This document shows positions 35,355 through 43,194 of a DNA stretch of 64,000 nt, one piece after another. Below the pieces are notes generated by a model. That model was not told the origin of the DNA. It saw nothing but the letters and a program-made list of their open reading frames with translations, and searched no databases. A program made the position numbers and the translations under genes. Where the stretch lies: positions 62,001 through 126,000 of the forward strand of contig JABWBO010000004.1 in assembly GCA_013360465.1 (NCBI GenBank), written 5' to 3'. This stretch comes from Anaerolineae bacterium (lineage in GTDB: Bacteria; Chloroflexota; Anaerolineae; Aggregatilineales; Phototrophicaceae). The first letter of the stretch is position 1; each line of letters opens with the position of its first letter.

Positions 35355-35464
35355 CTACAGGCAGCGCCCGGTAGTTGATGCCGCGCTGCTGGGCGTATGG
35401 TTCACCCGGCGCAACCTGGGAAAGCCGCCACTCGATTTTGCTCTTGCTCTCGTACGCCATCGAC

Positions 35465-36748
35465 TCAGGTTCCCCCAGGGACCAAACCGAACTGCTGAAG
35501 CAGTCCGAATACGTCGGAGTTAAACCAGCGCTCCACGATTTTGCCGTTCTCGACACGGTTGGTCGCAATCGCCGTCCAGGTCATCTTCTTGCCCGAAGCC
35601 GGGATGCCCATGAACGATTGAGAATGCGTCCCCGTCCAGCGCAGGCGCACCATCACCTTGTCGCCGGAAGCGATCATATCCTCGATCTCGACCACCAGGT
35701 CAGGGAAAGCTTCCTGGGTCATCTTCGCGCCCTGTTTGATCGGTTCCAGACCTTTCTGATAGGGGTTCAGCGCGTCGCCGTGCATGACGAAATCTGGCGA
35801 CATCAGCTCGTCGACGATATCAACGTTGTGCTTGTTTTCCTCTTCATACAGCCTGCGGACCAGCGCCTTGTTGGCTTCCGGGTTCGGCGGCGGCGCGAAC
35901 GACGGGACGATCCCCATCTGCTGAAGGATGCCCACCTGGTCGAATTCGTTCCAGGCTTCGACGAACATGCCGTTTTCCACCCGCAGGATGCGATGCGCCG
36001 TCCACTGGATGTCTTTTCCGGTAGGCGGGAAACCGTAGAAGTCACCGGTATGCTTGCCTTCGGCATGCACGCGAATAGCAACCTTGTCGCCTTCAACCAT
36101 GATCTCGTCGATACTGAAGGTCAGATTGCTGAACGATTGGTTGAGCATGTGATGCGCCATCACGACCGCTTCGACGCCCGGCGGCAAACCGGCAACCTGG
36201 GCATTGTTATGATCCAGGAAATCCTTGGCGAAAACGTCACGCAGCGCAGTCTCATCATCGTGGTTCACGCCATAGATATAGCGGTGAACCATCGCCGCGT
36301 ACTGCTCTTCTTTCGCCTTCTGGTCGGGATCGCGAATCGCGCCAAGCTGCATCATCAGCCCGACGATATCCAGTCCGCCCCAACGCTCCGCATACTTCCC
36401 GTCGACGATGCGCACGGTCTCCAGAAGCTGGACGGAGAATCGCTTGCCGGTCGCCGCCAGCCCCATCAGGCTGCCGTTGTGCGTCCCGGCTATCGTCGAG
36501 ATGACCGTCACTTTATCGTCTTCTGCGACCAGACCGTGAATCGTATTTATCGCGTCGGACGATCCTTCGAAGAACATCTGAAAGAACATCCGTGTGCCCG
36601 CATGACCACGTGGGATGCCGGGTGGTGCGCTGTAGTCGATGCCATCCTCCGGGATGTAATCGGCAAAACGATCCAGGATGTGATTGTTTATGACATTCTC
36701 TATATAATCGCGTATGAGAGCTTTATTGCTTTCTTGCTGCACGCCCAT
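35465..36748 (-). CDS. Three tandem SnoaL-like domains in one protein
   Basis: A 427-residue protein with three SnoaL-like units at about residues 1-142, 148-290 and 293-427. Each shows 'NKALIRxxxE'-type starts, 'GTHNGSLMGLAATGK' / 'GKHTGDFYGFPPTGK' / 'GTHSQSFMGIPASGK' loops and ends of the 'LMMQLGAI', 'ILQQMGIVP' and 'LLQQFGLVP' type. The first two units carry 'IDYSAP' and 'FLDHNN' motifs, the third 'FVMHGD'. ATG 36748 has GGGGGA upstream; the frame extends to 36817 but without family similarity. Soluble, cytoplasmic. Exact chemistry is unknown. Confidence 0.85.
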   Translation of the reverse strand: MGVQQESNKALIRDYIENVINNHILDRFADYIPEDGIDYSAPPGIPRGHAGTRMFFQMFFEGSSDAINTIHGLVAEDDKVTVISTIAGTHNGSLMGLAATGKRFSVQLLETVRIVDGKYAERWGGLDIVGLMMQLGAIRDPDQKAKEEQYAAMVHRYIYGVNHDDETALRDVFAKDFLDHNNAQVAGLPPGVEAVVMAHHMLNQSFSNLTFSIDEIMVEGDKVAIRVHAEGKHTGDFYGFPPTGKDIQWTAHRILRVENGMFVEAWNEFDQVGILQQMGIVPSFAPPPNPEANKALVRRLYEEENKHNVDIVDELMSPDFVMHGDALNPYQKGLEPIKQGAKMTQEAFPDLVVEIEDMIASGDKVMVRLRWTGTHSQSFMGIPASGKKMTWTAIATNRVENGKIVERWFNSDVFGLLQQFGLVPGGT

Positions 36749-36820
36749 CTCATCGTCCCCCGGAATTAATCTCGGCTTGTGTCGCCCAGCGCTCACATCA
36801 TTATCGCCTGGTTTCAAGCG

Positions 36821-37231
36821 TCAGTTCTGGATTCCCAGCTGATTGCGGATTCCCATGCGGTCAACCCACTCCCAGCGTTCAGTGATCTTCCCATCAACAA
36901 TTCGAAAGATATGTATTGCTGAGGCAGAAAACGACTTACCGGTGGGCGCAGCGCCCATGAATTCACCTTGATGTGTTCCGGTAAGGGTCAGTCGGCAGAC
37001 CACCTTGTCAGCCTCGGCGGTGATGTCTTCCACTTTGGACTGAAGATCGGGAAATGCCGAAAAGTACATCGCAAAAGATCGTTTCACACGGTCGAGTGGT
37101 TCAGGCACACCCTTCGAGTCGCGATCCAGAAGAGGGTCGCGCATGAACTGCGCGACCTCGTCCAATCGGCGCTCGACCATGACGACCTGATGGAACTCGC
37201 TCACCAGCATCTTATTCGCATCTACAGACAT
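36821..37231 (-). CDS. SnoaL-like (ester cyclase-type) protein
   Basis: A 136-residue single SnoaL-like domain with 'AFPDLQSKVEDITAEADKVVCRL', a 'GTHQGEFMGAAPTGKSF' loop and 'FRIVDGKITERWEWVDRMG'. The usual catalytic 'xDH' after the third helix is replaced by a sequence around 'PLLDRDSKG', so a classic SnoaL-type acid may be displaced. It lies 27 bases downstream of the 37259-37699 gene and 72 bases upstream of the three-domain gene start. Confidence 0.82.
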   Translation of the reverse strand: MSVDANKMLVSEFHQVVMVERRLDEVAQFMRDPLLDRDSKGVPEPLDRVKRSFAMYFSAFPDLQSKVEDITAEADKVVCRLTLTGTHQGEFMGAAPTGKSFSASAIHIFRIVDGKITERWEWVDRMGIRNQLGIQN

Positions 37232-37258
37232 GATCGGAGTCCTCTTCCCGCTCGAAGC

Positions 37259-37699
37259 CTAACCGCCGCCCAGTTTCATTTCGGGGATCATGCCCAGCGC
37301 CATCAGCTGCGGCATCACATCCTGGTTCGCCCACCGTTCGATGATCTTGCCCTCATTGTTGAAACGATAGGTCGAAAGCCCCGCCCACTTATGGACCTTG
37401 CCGGTCGGTTCCTTGCCCATGAAGGGTCCAAGGTGTGTGCCGCGCCAGGTCAGCCGCACGACGACGATATCGCCTTCCGCGACCATGTCCTCGATCACCG
37501 TATGCCCATCGGGATAAGCGGTCTTGACGCCCTTGACGCCCTGCTTGATCGCCTCGCTGCCGCCGATGTAGGGAAACAGCGCATCACCGTGATGCACGAA
37601 TTCACTGCACATCAGGTCATCGATGACGCTGACGTCGCCCATGCCGATGACCTCATCATAGAAACGCTGAACATTCTGCTTGTTCAGTTCGATGCCCAT
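37259..37699 (-). CDS. SnoaL-like (ester cyclase-type) protein
   Basis: A 146-residue single-domain protein: 'NVQRFYDEVIGMGDVSVIDDLM', 'EFVHHGDALFPY', 'AYPDGHTVIEDMVAEGDIVVVRL', a 'GTHLGPFMGKEPTGK' loop and a C-terminal 'LMALGMIPEM'. The His-His-Gly-Asp sequence occupies the place of the catalytic Asp-His found in other SnoaL enzymes. ATG 37699 has AAGGAGA 8 bases upstream; sequence further upstream in this frame is read-through of the neighbouring gene's other frame. Confidence 0.85.
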   Translation of the reverse strand: MGIELNKQNVQRFYDEVIGMGDVSVIDDLMCSEFVHHGDALFPYIGGSEAIKQGVKGVKTAYPDGHTVIEDMVAEGDIVVVRLTWRGTHLGPFMGKEPTGKVHKWAGLSTYRFNNEGKIIERWANQDVMPQLMALGMIPEMKLGGG

Positions 37700-37775
37700 G
37701 AAAACATCTCCTTCAAAATCACCCACGCTGGATGTATGCGACTGCGACGATACGTCGCGACGGAACGGTGATCCC

Positions 37776-38228
37776 TTAGCCGCCGAACTTGGTCGGCAGG
37801 ATGCCGAGCTGCTGGAACATTGACATGAAGTCTTCGATGACGTACCGTTCGACCATGATGCCGTCGTCATTGAAATGCGCAAGCTGGGTCGCCGTCCAGG
37901 TCAGATACTTGAACGTCGGCTGGACGCCCATAAACTCCTTGACGTGGCGGGCGGTGACCTTCTGATGCGTCATGACCTTGTTGCCTTCGGCGAAGATGTG
38001 GATGATCTCGATCTTCGCGTCCGGGAAAGTGGCTTTGAACCCGCCGATTCCACCCTTATGCGCATCACGTCCGACCGCCTTTGGCAGAAGCGACTGCGGA
38101 CCATAGGTCGTGAAGTCTTCCGCCATGAACTTATCCAGTTCCTGAAGCTGATCATTGTTCGCTGCCAGGAAGAAGCGGATGACCGTGTTCTTGTTGTGTT
38201 CCGGTGTAGTTGGCACTACGCACCTCAT
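37776..38228 (-). CDS. SnoaL-like (ester cyclase-type) protein
   Basis: About 150 residues, one SnoaL-like domain: 'NTVIRFFLAANNDQLQELDKFMAEDF', shortened here, then 'FPDAKIEIIHIFAEGNKVMTH' and an end 'MFQQLGILPTKFGG'. The central glycine loop is altered to 'ARHVKEFMGVQPTFKYL', so substrate handling may differ. Start is uncertain: ATG 38228, or GTG 38216, which has GAGGTG upstream. A strong hairpin (38280-38317) lies between this gene and the preceding two-domain gene. Confidence 0.8.
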   Translation of the reverse strand: MRCVVPTTPEHNKNTVIRFFLAANNDQLQELDKFMAEDFTTYGPQSLLPKAVGRDAHKGGIGGFKATFPDAKIEIIHIFAEGNKVMTHQKVTARHVKEFMGVQPTFKYLTWTATQLAHFNDDGIMVERYVIEDFMSMFQQLGILPTKFGG

Positions 38229-38279
38229 CTGGATAGGACCGCCCTGCGAGATCAGCGGTCGCCTCAATCGAATGATGCC

Positions 38280-38317
38280 GCCGCCGACCGGGGCGCGACC
38301 GCGCTCTGGTCGGCGGC
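38280..38317. other. Intercistronic hairpin
   Basis: A 10-bp perfect GC stem (38280-38289 with 38308-38317) around an 18-base loop, in the gap between two minus-strand SnoaL genes. No T-tract follows on the minus strand. It could be a processing or stability site or an attenuator. Confidence 0.5.
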
Positions 38318-38332
38318 AAAGCGACGCATTAG

Positions 38333-39229
38333 CTAGCGACTGGGCGGTCCGCCGAAGGGCGGCAGAATGCCGAGCTGCTGAAGCAGCCCAAGCATGTCCC
38401 AGTAGCCATGAGCGACCGAAATCTTGTTGTCGTACAGGCGGAACATCATATGCCCCGTCAGGTTGATCGCCTTGTTGGTCGGCGGCAGCCCACGAAAATC
38501 CCCGGTGTGCGTTCCGGTGACGTGATAGCGCATCGCTGCCTTGTCGGCTTCGCAGTAGACCGCGTCAATCTCGTAGCGGATGTCTGGGAAAGCCGTGTGC
38601 AGCGTATCCAGCCAGCGCCTGACGCTCTCCTGCCCCAGTTCCTCGCCGCCGCCTTCCTGAAAGAAGACGTAGTTCTTGTTATAAAACTCCGGAATGCGGT
38701 CCTGAGCGTTGACGTTCCAGACTTCCTCGACCACCTTGCGGATCACATCGCGGTTGGTCAACGGCACATCCTCCGTATTAAGACGCTGTCCGCTGTGAGA
38801 GGCGACCGGCGACCAGAACAGATCGTATTCGTTCGCGCCATCGCCGAAGATCGCGCCGCGCCCTTCGATCACCTTGCCATTGCGCCAGCGCAGCAGGTGG
38901 ATGACGTCGATATCCAGTTTGGTGTGCGGAATCTGTCCGGTCCCCTCGTGACCTGAACGGAAACCGAGGTTGTGCGTCACGTCAGCGGACCATTCATCGT
39001 TGACCAGCACAGTGATGCCGGTCATCCTGAAGCTGCCATTCGACAGCGCGCCGACCTGACCCATGAATGCCAGGAACGCATCCAATCCGTAATACCAACC
39101 GGAAAGCGGATTGTGTCCTGGGACGAGCCACTTCATGCTGTTGTCCCAGTACTTCTCAATTTCGGCGCGGTCGCCCGATGCCAGGGCATCGTACGCCATA
39201 CCGACAAGCTCTGCTGTTACATGAGGCAT
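38333..39229 (-). CDS. Two tandem SnoaL-like domains in one protein
   Basis: A 298-residue protein with two NTF2/SnoaL units (about 1-150 and 160-298). The first is of the 'WLVPGHNPLSGWYYGLDAFLAFM' type, also seen in the next gene (39284), with a Trp-rich pocket. The second has the 'AFPDIRYEIDAVYCEADKAAMRY' and 'GTHTGDFRGLPPTNK' pattern and ends 'LLQQLGILPPFGG'. Two sub-families of the fold are thus fused in one chain. ATG 39229 has GGGGGAA upstream. Confidence 0.85.
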   Translation of the reverse strand: MPHVTAELVGMAYDALASGDRAEIEKYWDNSMKWLVPGHNPLSGWYYGLDAFLAFMGQVGALSNGSFRMTGITVLVNDEWSADVTHNLGFRSGHEGTGQIPHTKLDIDVIHLLRWRNGKVIEGRGAIFGDGANEYDLFWSPVASHSGQRLNTEDVPLTNRDVIRKVVEEVWNVNAQDRIPEFYNKNYVFFQEGGGEELGQESVRRWLDTLHTAFPDIRYEIDAVYCEADKAAMRYHVTGTHTGDFRGLPPTNKAINLTGHMMFRLYDNKISVAHGYWDMLGLLQQLGILPPFGGPPSR

Positions 39230-39283
39230 GTTGTTTCCCCCAGCGAGATCGCTGTAAATGGATAAACGACCGTGAAGGCGGGA

Positions 39284-39706
39284 CTACTCCGCAAGACGCG
39301 CCGGGATGCCCTTAAGCCTGAACATCGTCCACATGTAGCGGTCCACCGTGTGCTGATCGCCGGTGTGTACGCGTACTTCGTAAATCTTGCCGTCCTTGAT
39401 GCCGTAGGTCGTGCAGGTGGGGAACACGAATTCTTCGGAACCGATCTTGCCGTGTCCGGTATGCTTCTCGACGACTGTGCCGTCGTCCAGTTCGCCGAAG
39501 TGGACGTTATCGACGGATATCCCCGCCTGGAAGAGCGCACCGAAGAACGCGATCACCGCATCGACGCCTTCCATGCGCCCGGACAGCGGGTGATGTCCCG
39601 GCATCGTCCAGCTCATCTCGGGGTGGAATAATTCGTTCTTGATGCCCGCCATATCGCCCTTGCTGAACAGGTCGTACATCTTGAGAACGAGGTCGGTATT
39701 CGCCAT
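39284..39706 (-). CDS. SnoaL/NTF2-like protein
   Basis: A 140-residue single domain: 'LVLKMYDLFSKGDMAGIKNELF', 'MSWTMPGHHPLSGRMEGVDAVIAFF', then a beta-rich end with 'YGIKDGKIYEVRVHTGDQ'. The 'MPGHHPLSG' stretch matches the first domain of the preceding protein and the NTF2-like family with a Trp-Pro-Gly-His motif. It starts with AGGAG upstream of ATG 39706. Probably cytoplasmic; function unknown. Confidence 0.83.
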   Translation of the reverse strand: MANTDLVLKMYDLFSKGDMAGIKNELFHPEMSWTMPGHHPLSGRMEGVDAVIAFFGALFQAGISVDNVHFGELDDGTVVEKHTGHGKIGSEEFVFPTCTTYGIKDGKIYEVRVHTGDQHTVDRYMWTMFRLKGIPARLAE

Positions 39707-39780
39707 GATGAATCACTCCTGAAATTGATAATTAGGGTTGGAACCGAAAATGGATGACTGCTTACAGACTCCGCCGCCGC

Positions 39781-40230
39781 CTAAAGAGGGACTCCGCCCT
39801 CGAGCTGCCGCAGCTCGTCCACGATGTAAAGGGTGATCGCCGGCGCAAGCGACTTCGGGCACCGCTTGATTTCCCAGGTCTGATAGGCGTCAAAGCGCAG
39901 GCGCTCGCTGTTCGCCGCCGGCGGCTTCCACCGACTGGCTTCCCAGCGCACAACCAGCTTGACATCCGCCTTCGATCCGTCTTCCGACACCCTGACATCG
40001 AGCGACTGCATCGTGTGTACCTCGTCGAAGAAGATGCGAATCACTCCCTGGAACCAAAGCTCAAATTCCGCCTGCGTGCGCAGCGTCGCCTCTGGGAAAC
40101 GCATCTGCAGCTCGGTGCTGTGGATGTACTTGATCAAATCCACCTGAGCGCGGTGTACATCCAAGCCCTGATACCAATCCACCACCATCGCTTCAACTTC
40201 TTCTTTCGTCAATGGCGCAAGCTGCGTCAT
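39781..40230 (-). CDS. Possible NTF2/SnoaL-like protein (divergent)
   Basis: A 149-residue soluble protein: 'VVDWYQGLDVHRAQVDLIKYI' starts like an NTF2-like helix pair, and the end is beta-rich ('DVKLVVRWEASRW', 'TWEIKRCPKSLAPAITLYIVD'). It lacks the loop and tail signatures of the other SnoaL genes, so the assignment is tentative. It has AAGGGGAG before ATG 40230. It is embedded in the same operon-like run, 49 bases downstream of the ThDP enzyme. Confidence 0.7.
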   Translation of the reverse strand: MTQLAPLTKEEVEAMVVDWYQGLDVHRAQVDLIKYIHSTELQMRFPEATLRTQAEFELWFQGVIRIFFDEVHTMQSLDVRVSEDGSKADVKLVVRWEASRWKPPAANSERLRFDAYQTWEIKRCPKSLAPAITLYIVDELRQLEGGVPL

Positions 40231-40267
40231 GTTCTCCCCTTTTTCCTTTGCCTATCCAGTAGACGAC

Positions 40268-40293
40268 AGCGACGTACCCTAGGGTACGTCGCT
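40268..40293. repeat. Perfect 26-bp palindrome at the 3' end of the ThDP enzyme gene
   Basis: Bases 40268-40293 are a perfect inverted repeat of 13-bp arms with no spacer. They overlap the last codons and the stop of the minus-strand ThDP gene. As RNA the tip would open to a small loop. No T-tract follows. Confidence 0.55.
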
Positions 40294-41958
40294 GCTGATG
40301 ACCATATCGATCAGGAATGGACCATCGGTCGCCATCATCTGCTTGACCGCGGCTTCCACCTGATCTGGATGATTCACACATGCCGCCGGCACGCCCATCG
40401 ATTCAGCCAGCCGGGCGAAGTTGACCACCGGGTTCCCCAGGTCGAAGCTGTGCGGGAACTCGTGTACCGGGTCTCCCACCTGCTCGTTCCAGTATTGGAG
40501 GATGTTCAGCTTGAGCAGCATGTAGCTCTGGTTATTACAAATCACGAACTTCGCGCCGATGTTGTAGCGCGCCGCCGTCCACAACGCCTGGATGGTGTAC
40601 ATGCTGCCGCCGTCGCCGCTGAAGCCGATGACCGTCTTTGCGGGATGCGCCAGCTTGATCCCCAACGCGCCGGGGATGCCCACGCCCAGCGAACCGCCGC
40701 GCGTCTGGAAGAAATGCCCCGGCAGTGTGGGGGGCAGATAGCGGGTGACATCCGGCGAGGAGGTCAGCGCCTCGTCGAACACCATCACATCTTCCGGCAC
40801 ATACTGCGCCAGCGCTTCCATGAAGCGCGACGCCCGCAGGGGGAATTCGTCGCGCCGACCCTGATCTTTCGCCAGAGCCGCCCCCCGCGCCGCTGCCGCC
40901 TGCTGCCGCGCCGCCTCGAGCCGCGCTTCAGCCGCTGCCCGATGCGCGTCGCTCATCGACGCCGCCAGCGCCTCGTCCAGCGCCGCAAGGGTCCGCTTCG
41001 GATCAGCGACGATACCCAGATCGACCGAGAAGTTCTTGGCAATCTCGTAAGCGTTGAGATCGACATGGACGATCCGCGTGCCAGCCTTAAAGGCATCGTA
41101 GAGATTCGGGAAGACTTCCGGGAAGACGTAGGTTCCAACGACCAGGACGGCATCCGCCTTATGGGTGATGTTGGCGCTTGCCTTGCCGAACATGTGACCT
41201 GTCGTGCCCTTGTACAGCGGGTGCAGCGCGCTGATGTTCACTTCCGACGAATCGACGCCGTACACATCCGCGCCGAGCCGTTCGGCGACCCGCGCCAGCT
41301 CATCCTGGGCATTGCTGAACGTGATGCCATCGCCCATCAGGATAAGCGGATGTTCTGCCCCGGCGAGCATCGCAGCCGCCCGGTTCAGAGAGTCGCGCGA
41401 AGGTGCGGCGGCGGTGTCCAGCATCGGCGTCGGAAACACCTCTTCATTGTTGATGGCATCAAGGACATCCGCAGGGACGCACACGAATACCGGACCCGAA
41501 GGGGGGGTGATGGCGATCTTGATCGCCCGGCGCAGCACGCGCAGCAGCGAATTTGGATCGACGACCCGGGTCGCCCACTTGGTCACCGGTTTCGCCATCG
41601 ACACGAGGTCCGCCGCCATCTGGGCATCCATCGCATCGTACTTGATCCCCGCTTCGCCGGCGATCACCACCAGCGGCGCATGACCGCGCAGCGCCTGATA
41701 CATCATGCCGATGCCGTTGCCCAGACCGACACCGCTGTGCAGCTGCACGACCGTCGGTCTGCGTGTGGCGCGCGCATAACCATCGCCCATTGCCACCGCG
41801 ATGGTCTCCTGCAAGCCCATGATGTACTTGAAGTCAGGATACTGTTCGAGCGAATCCAGGAATCCCTGCTCCACGGTGCCGGGATTGCCGAACATATAGT
41901 GAATTCCGTCCGCGAGGAACTGTTCGATCATCGCGTAACGTCCAGGTTTGCCGGGCAT
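40279..41958 (-). CDS. Thiamine diphosphate-dependent enzyme (acetolactate synthase / benzoylformate decarboxylase-like)
   Basis: A 559-residue enzyme of the POX/AHAS/BFD type. The N-terminal PYR domain has 'FGNPGTVEQGFLDSL' and the ThDP-activating Glu51 in 'GLQETIAVAMGDGYAR'. The middle domain follows, then a C-terminal PP domain with the Mg-ThDP signature 'GDGGSMYTIQALWTA...ICNN'. Known members decarboxylate 2-oxo acids and ligate or release the aldehyde. The 'GNPGT' start is typical of benzoylformate decarboxylase and oxalyl-CoA-like relatives. It is soluble, with no regulatory subunit nearby. Its place between a DJ-1 gene and SnoaL genes suggests a carbon-carbon bond step in the same pathway; substrate unknown. 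Confidence 0.88.
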   Translation of the reverse strand: MPGKPGRYAMIEQFLADGIHYMFGNPGTVEQGFLDSLEQYPDFKYIMGLQETIAVAMGDGYARATRRPTVVQLHSGVGLGNGIGMMYQALRGHAPLVVIAGEAGIKYDAMDAQMAADLVSMAKPVTKWATRVVDPNSLLRVLRRAIKIAITPPSGPVFVCVPADVLDAINNEEVFPTPMLDTAAAPSRDSLNRAAAMLAGAEHPLILMGDGITFSNAQDELARVAERLGADVYGVDSSEVNISALHPLYKGTTGHMFGKASANITHKADAVLVVGTYVFPEVFPNLYDAFKAGTRIVHVDLNAYEIAKNFSVDLGIVADPKRTLAALDEALAASMSDAHRAAAEARLEAARQQAAAARGAALAKDQGRRDEFPLRASRFMEALAQYVPEDVMVFDEALTSSPDVTRYLPPTLPGHFFQTRGGSLGVGIPGALGIKLAHPAKTVIGFSGDGGSMYTIQALWTAARYNIGAKFVICNNQSYMLLKLNILQYWNEQVGDPVHEFPHSFDLGNPVVNFARLAESMGVPAACVNHPDQVEAAVKQMMATDGPFLIDMVISSDVP

Positions 41959-42003
41959 GGTTCCTCCTCAGGGGGTGTACTGCCGCGCGAATGATTTCGA
42001 CAA

Positions 42004-42037
42004 GGGAAGGCGGTCACCACTGGCGGTCCGCCTTTCC
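42004..42037. other. Intercistronic hairpin
   Basis: Arms 42004-42013 and 42028-42037 pair over 10 bp including one G-T, around a 14-base loop, between the DJ-1 gene and the ThDP gene. Confidence 0.4.
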
Positions 42038-42052
42038 TCCCTGGGAAGATGA

Positions 42053-42877
42053 TTACCAGCCGTAGCGATCTAAGCCCTCTTCGAGGACCTTGACCATCAG
42101 CTGTCCGACCAGTTTAGAGTCCTGGGTCGAACGCCCAGTCAGAAATGGATAATCGAGGATGGTCGAACGCTCATGTCCGACGCCGCCGTGATACTGCCCG
42201 TTGGGTGCGGTTGCATCGCGCAGGATGTACTCCAGCGGGAAGAACGGAGGACCGAAGTTGGCGTCGATGCCGAGTACCCCGGTGCCGTCCTTGTAGTCGT
42301 ATTCCAGCGCATGTCCGGTCACGTGCCGCCCCGAGATGATGCTCTTGCGCTCCGACCAGTCGCGCGCGAACGCCAGGATCGTCACCGCATAGCATTCGGC
42401 GATGATCAGCTTATTAAGCTTCAGGAAGCCCAGCACCATGTCGTGCAGACGTTGATTGTTAACCATGTCGATCAGGGGACCGCTGCCGCCGACCATCAGC
42501 AGCGCGTCGTATTCCGCCAGCTGGTCCCAGCACTCTTCACGCTTCTTGTGATAGGCGACCAGTTCGTGACCGAAGTTCTGATCGTTGAAGTACGGGCGTT
42601 CCGGGAACCAATCCTTCAGACTGATCGGGTTGTCCAGGCGCGGCGACGCGTCGATCTCGCGCGTCTTCGCGGCATAGTATTCGTCTGTGACCACTTTCTT
42701 GAGCGGCGGGTCGAAGTAACCAGCCTTCGCGCTCGGCGGCAGCGCATGGGCGCGCTTCCCCGTCGGCGTTATGAAGACCGTCTCATAGCCGGCAGCATCC
42801 GCTTCTTCCAGCGGTCCCACCAGCTCTTCTCCCCAATAACCGTATTCAGACAGCACGCACAAGATTTTCTTCGACAT
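42053..42877 (-). CDS. DJ-1/PfpI family protein (first gene of the SnoaL run)
   Basis: A 274-residue protein of the class I glutamine-amidotransferase-like/DJ-1 superfamily. Glu161-Cys162 in 'IIAECYAVT' form the nucleophile elbow, and 'LMVGGSGPLIDM' is the preceding conserved loop. It is longer than the roughly 190-residue norm, with an insert at about residues 45-110 as in the Hsp31-like/large PfpI branch. It begins at ATG 42877 after GGGGG. A good promoter lies at 42965-42993, so it probably opens the long minus-strand operon. Its role could be removal of reactive carbonyls, but this is only inference. Confidence 0.82.
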   Translation of the reverse strand: MSKKILCVLSEYGYWGEELVGPLEEADAAGYETVFITPTGKRAHALPPSAKAGYFDPPLKKVVTDEYYAAKTREIDASPRLDNPISLKDWFPERPYFNDQNFGHELVAYHKKREECWDQLAEYDALLMVGGSGPLIDMVNNQRLHDMVLGFLKLNKLIIAECYAVTILAFARDWSERKSIISGRHVTGHALEYDYKDGTGVLGIDANFGPPFFPLEYILRDATAPNGQYHGGVGHERSTILDYPFLTGRSTQDSKLVGQLMVKVLEEGLDRYGW

Positions 42878-43194
42878 CGTGTACCCCCGTAATGTTGACA
42901 GGATGCCCAACAAACCGAATGAAGAGGGAAAGTGTTTGATTGTTCGATCTGGCTACGGTAGATGATTATACTGCGAATCACCCCGCTTGAAAATTAAGTG
43001 AACAATTCCACTGCCCAGATGACTTATTTTTCATCCGGCATTGCGGAACCACCATCGAATTGTCAGCGCTCTGCCATCAGGCAAACGACTATATCTCAAC
43101 GTTACATCAACGGTTACGATTTTTGTCCTACACTTAAGTCTAGATTGTGTCATGATTCCGCTAGCTCAGGCTGCACCTGTCTTGGAGTGTCGCC
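42878..43194. other. Divergent intergenic region (317 bases)
   Basis: No gene is supported here. The region is AT-richer than its surroundings and separates the minus-strand SnoaL run from the plus-strand SH3 protein. It contains the minus-strand promoter listed separately. For the plus strand I see AT-rich sequence at 43080-43160 but no convincing -35/-10 pair. Confidence 0.6.
42965..42993 (-). promoter_or_regulatory. Probable promoter of the SnoaL/ThDP/GMC gene run
   Basis: On the minus strand TTTTCA (42988-42993), a 17-base spacer and a perfect TATAAT (42965-42970). Transcription would start near 42958, about 80 bases before the DJ-1 start. Confidence 0.55.

Noticed and set aside
39754-41994. 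A 746-codon open frame on the plus strand, antisense to the ThDP enzyme and a SnoaL-type gene.
   Set aside because: It is an antisense shadow in a GC-rich region. The product is Arg/His-rich without domains, and the minus-strand genes have clear family motifs.
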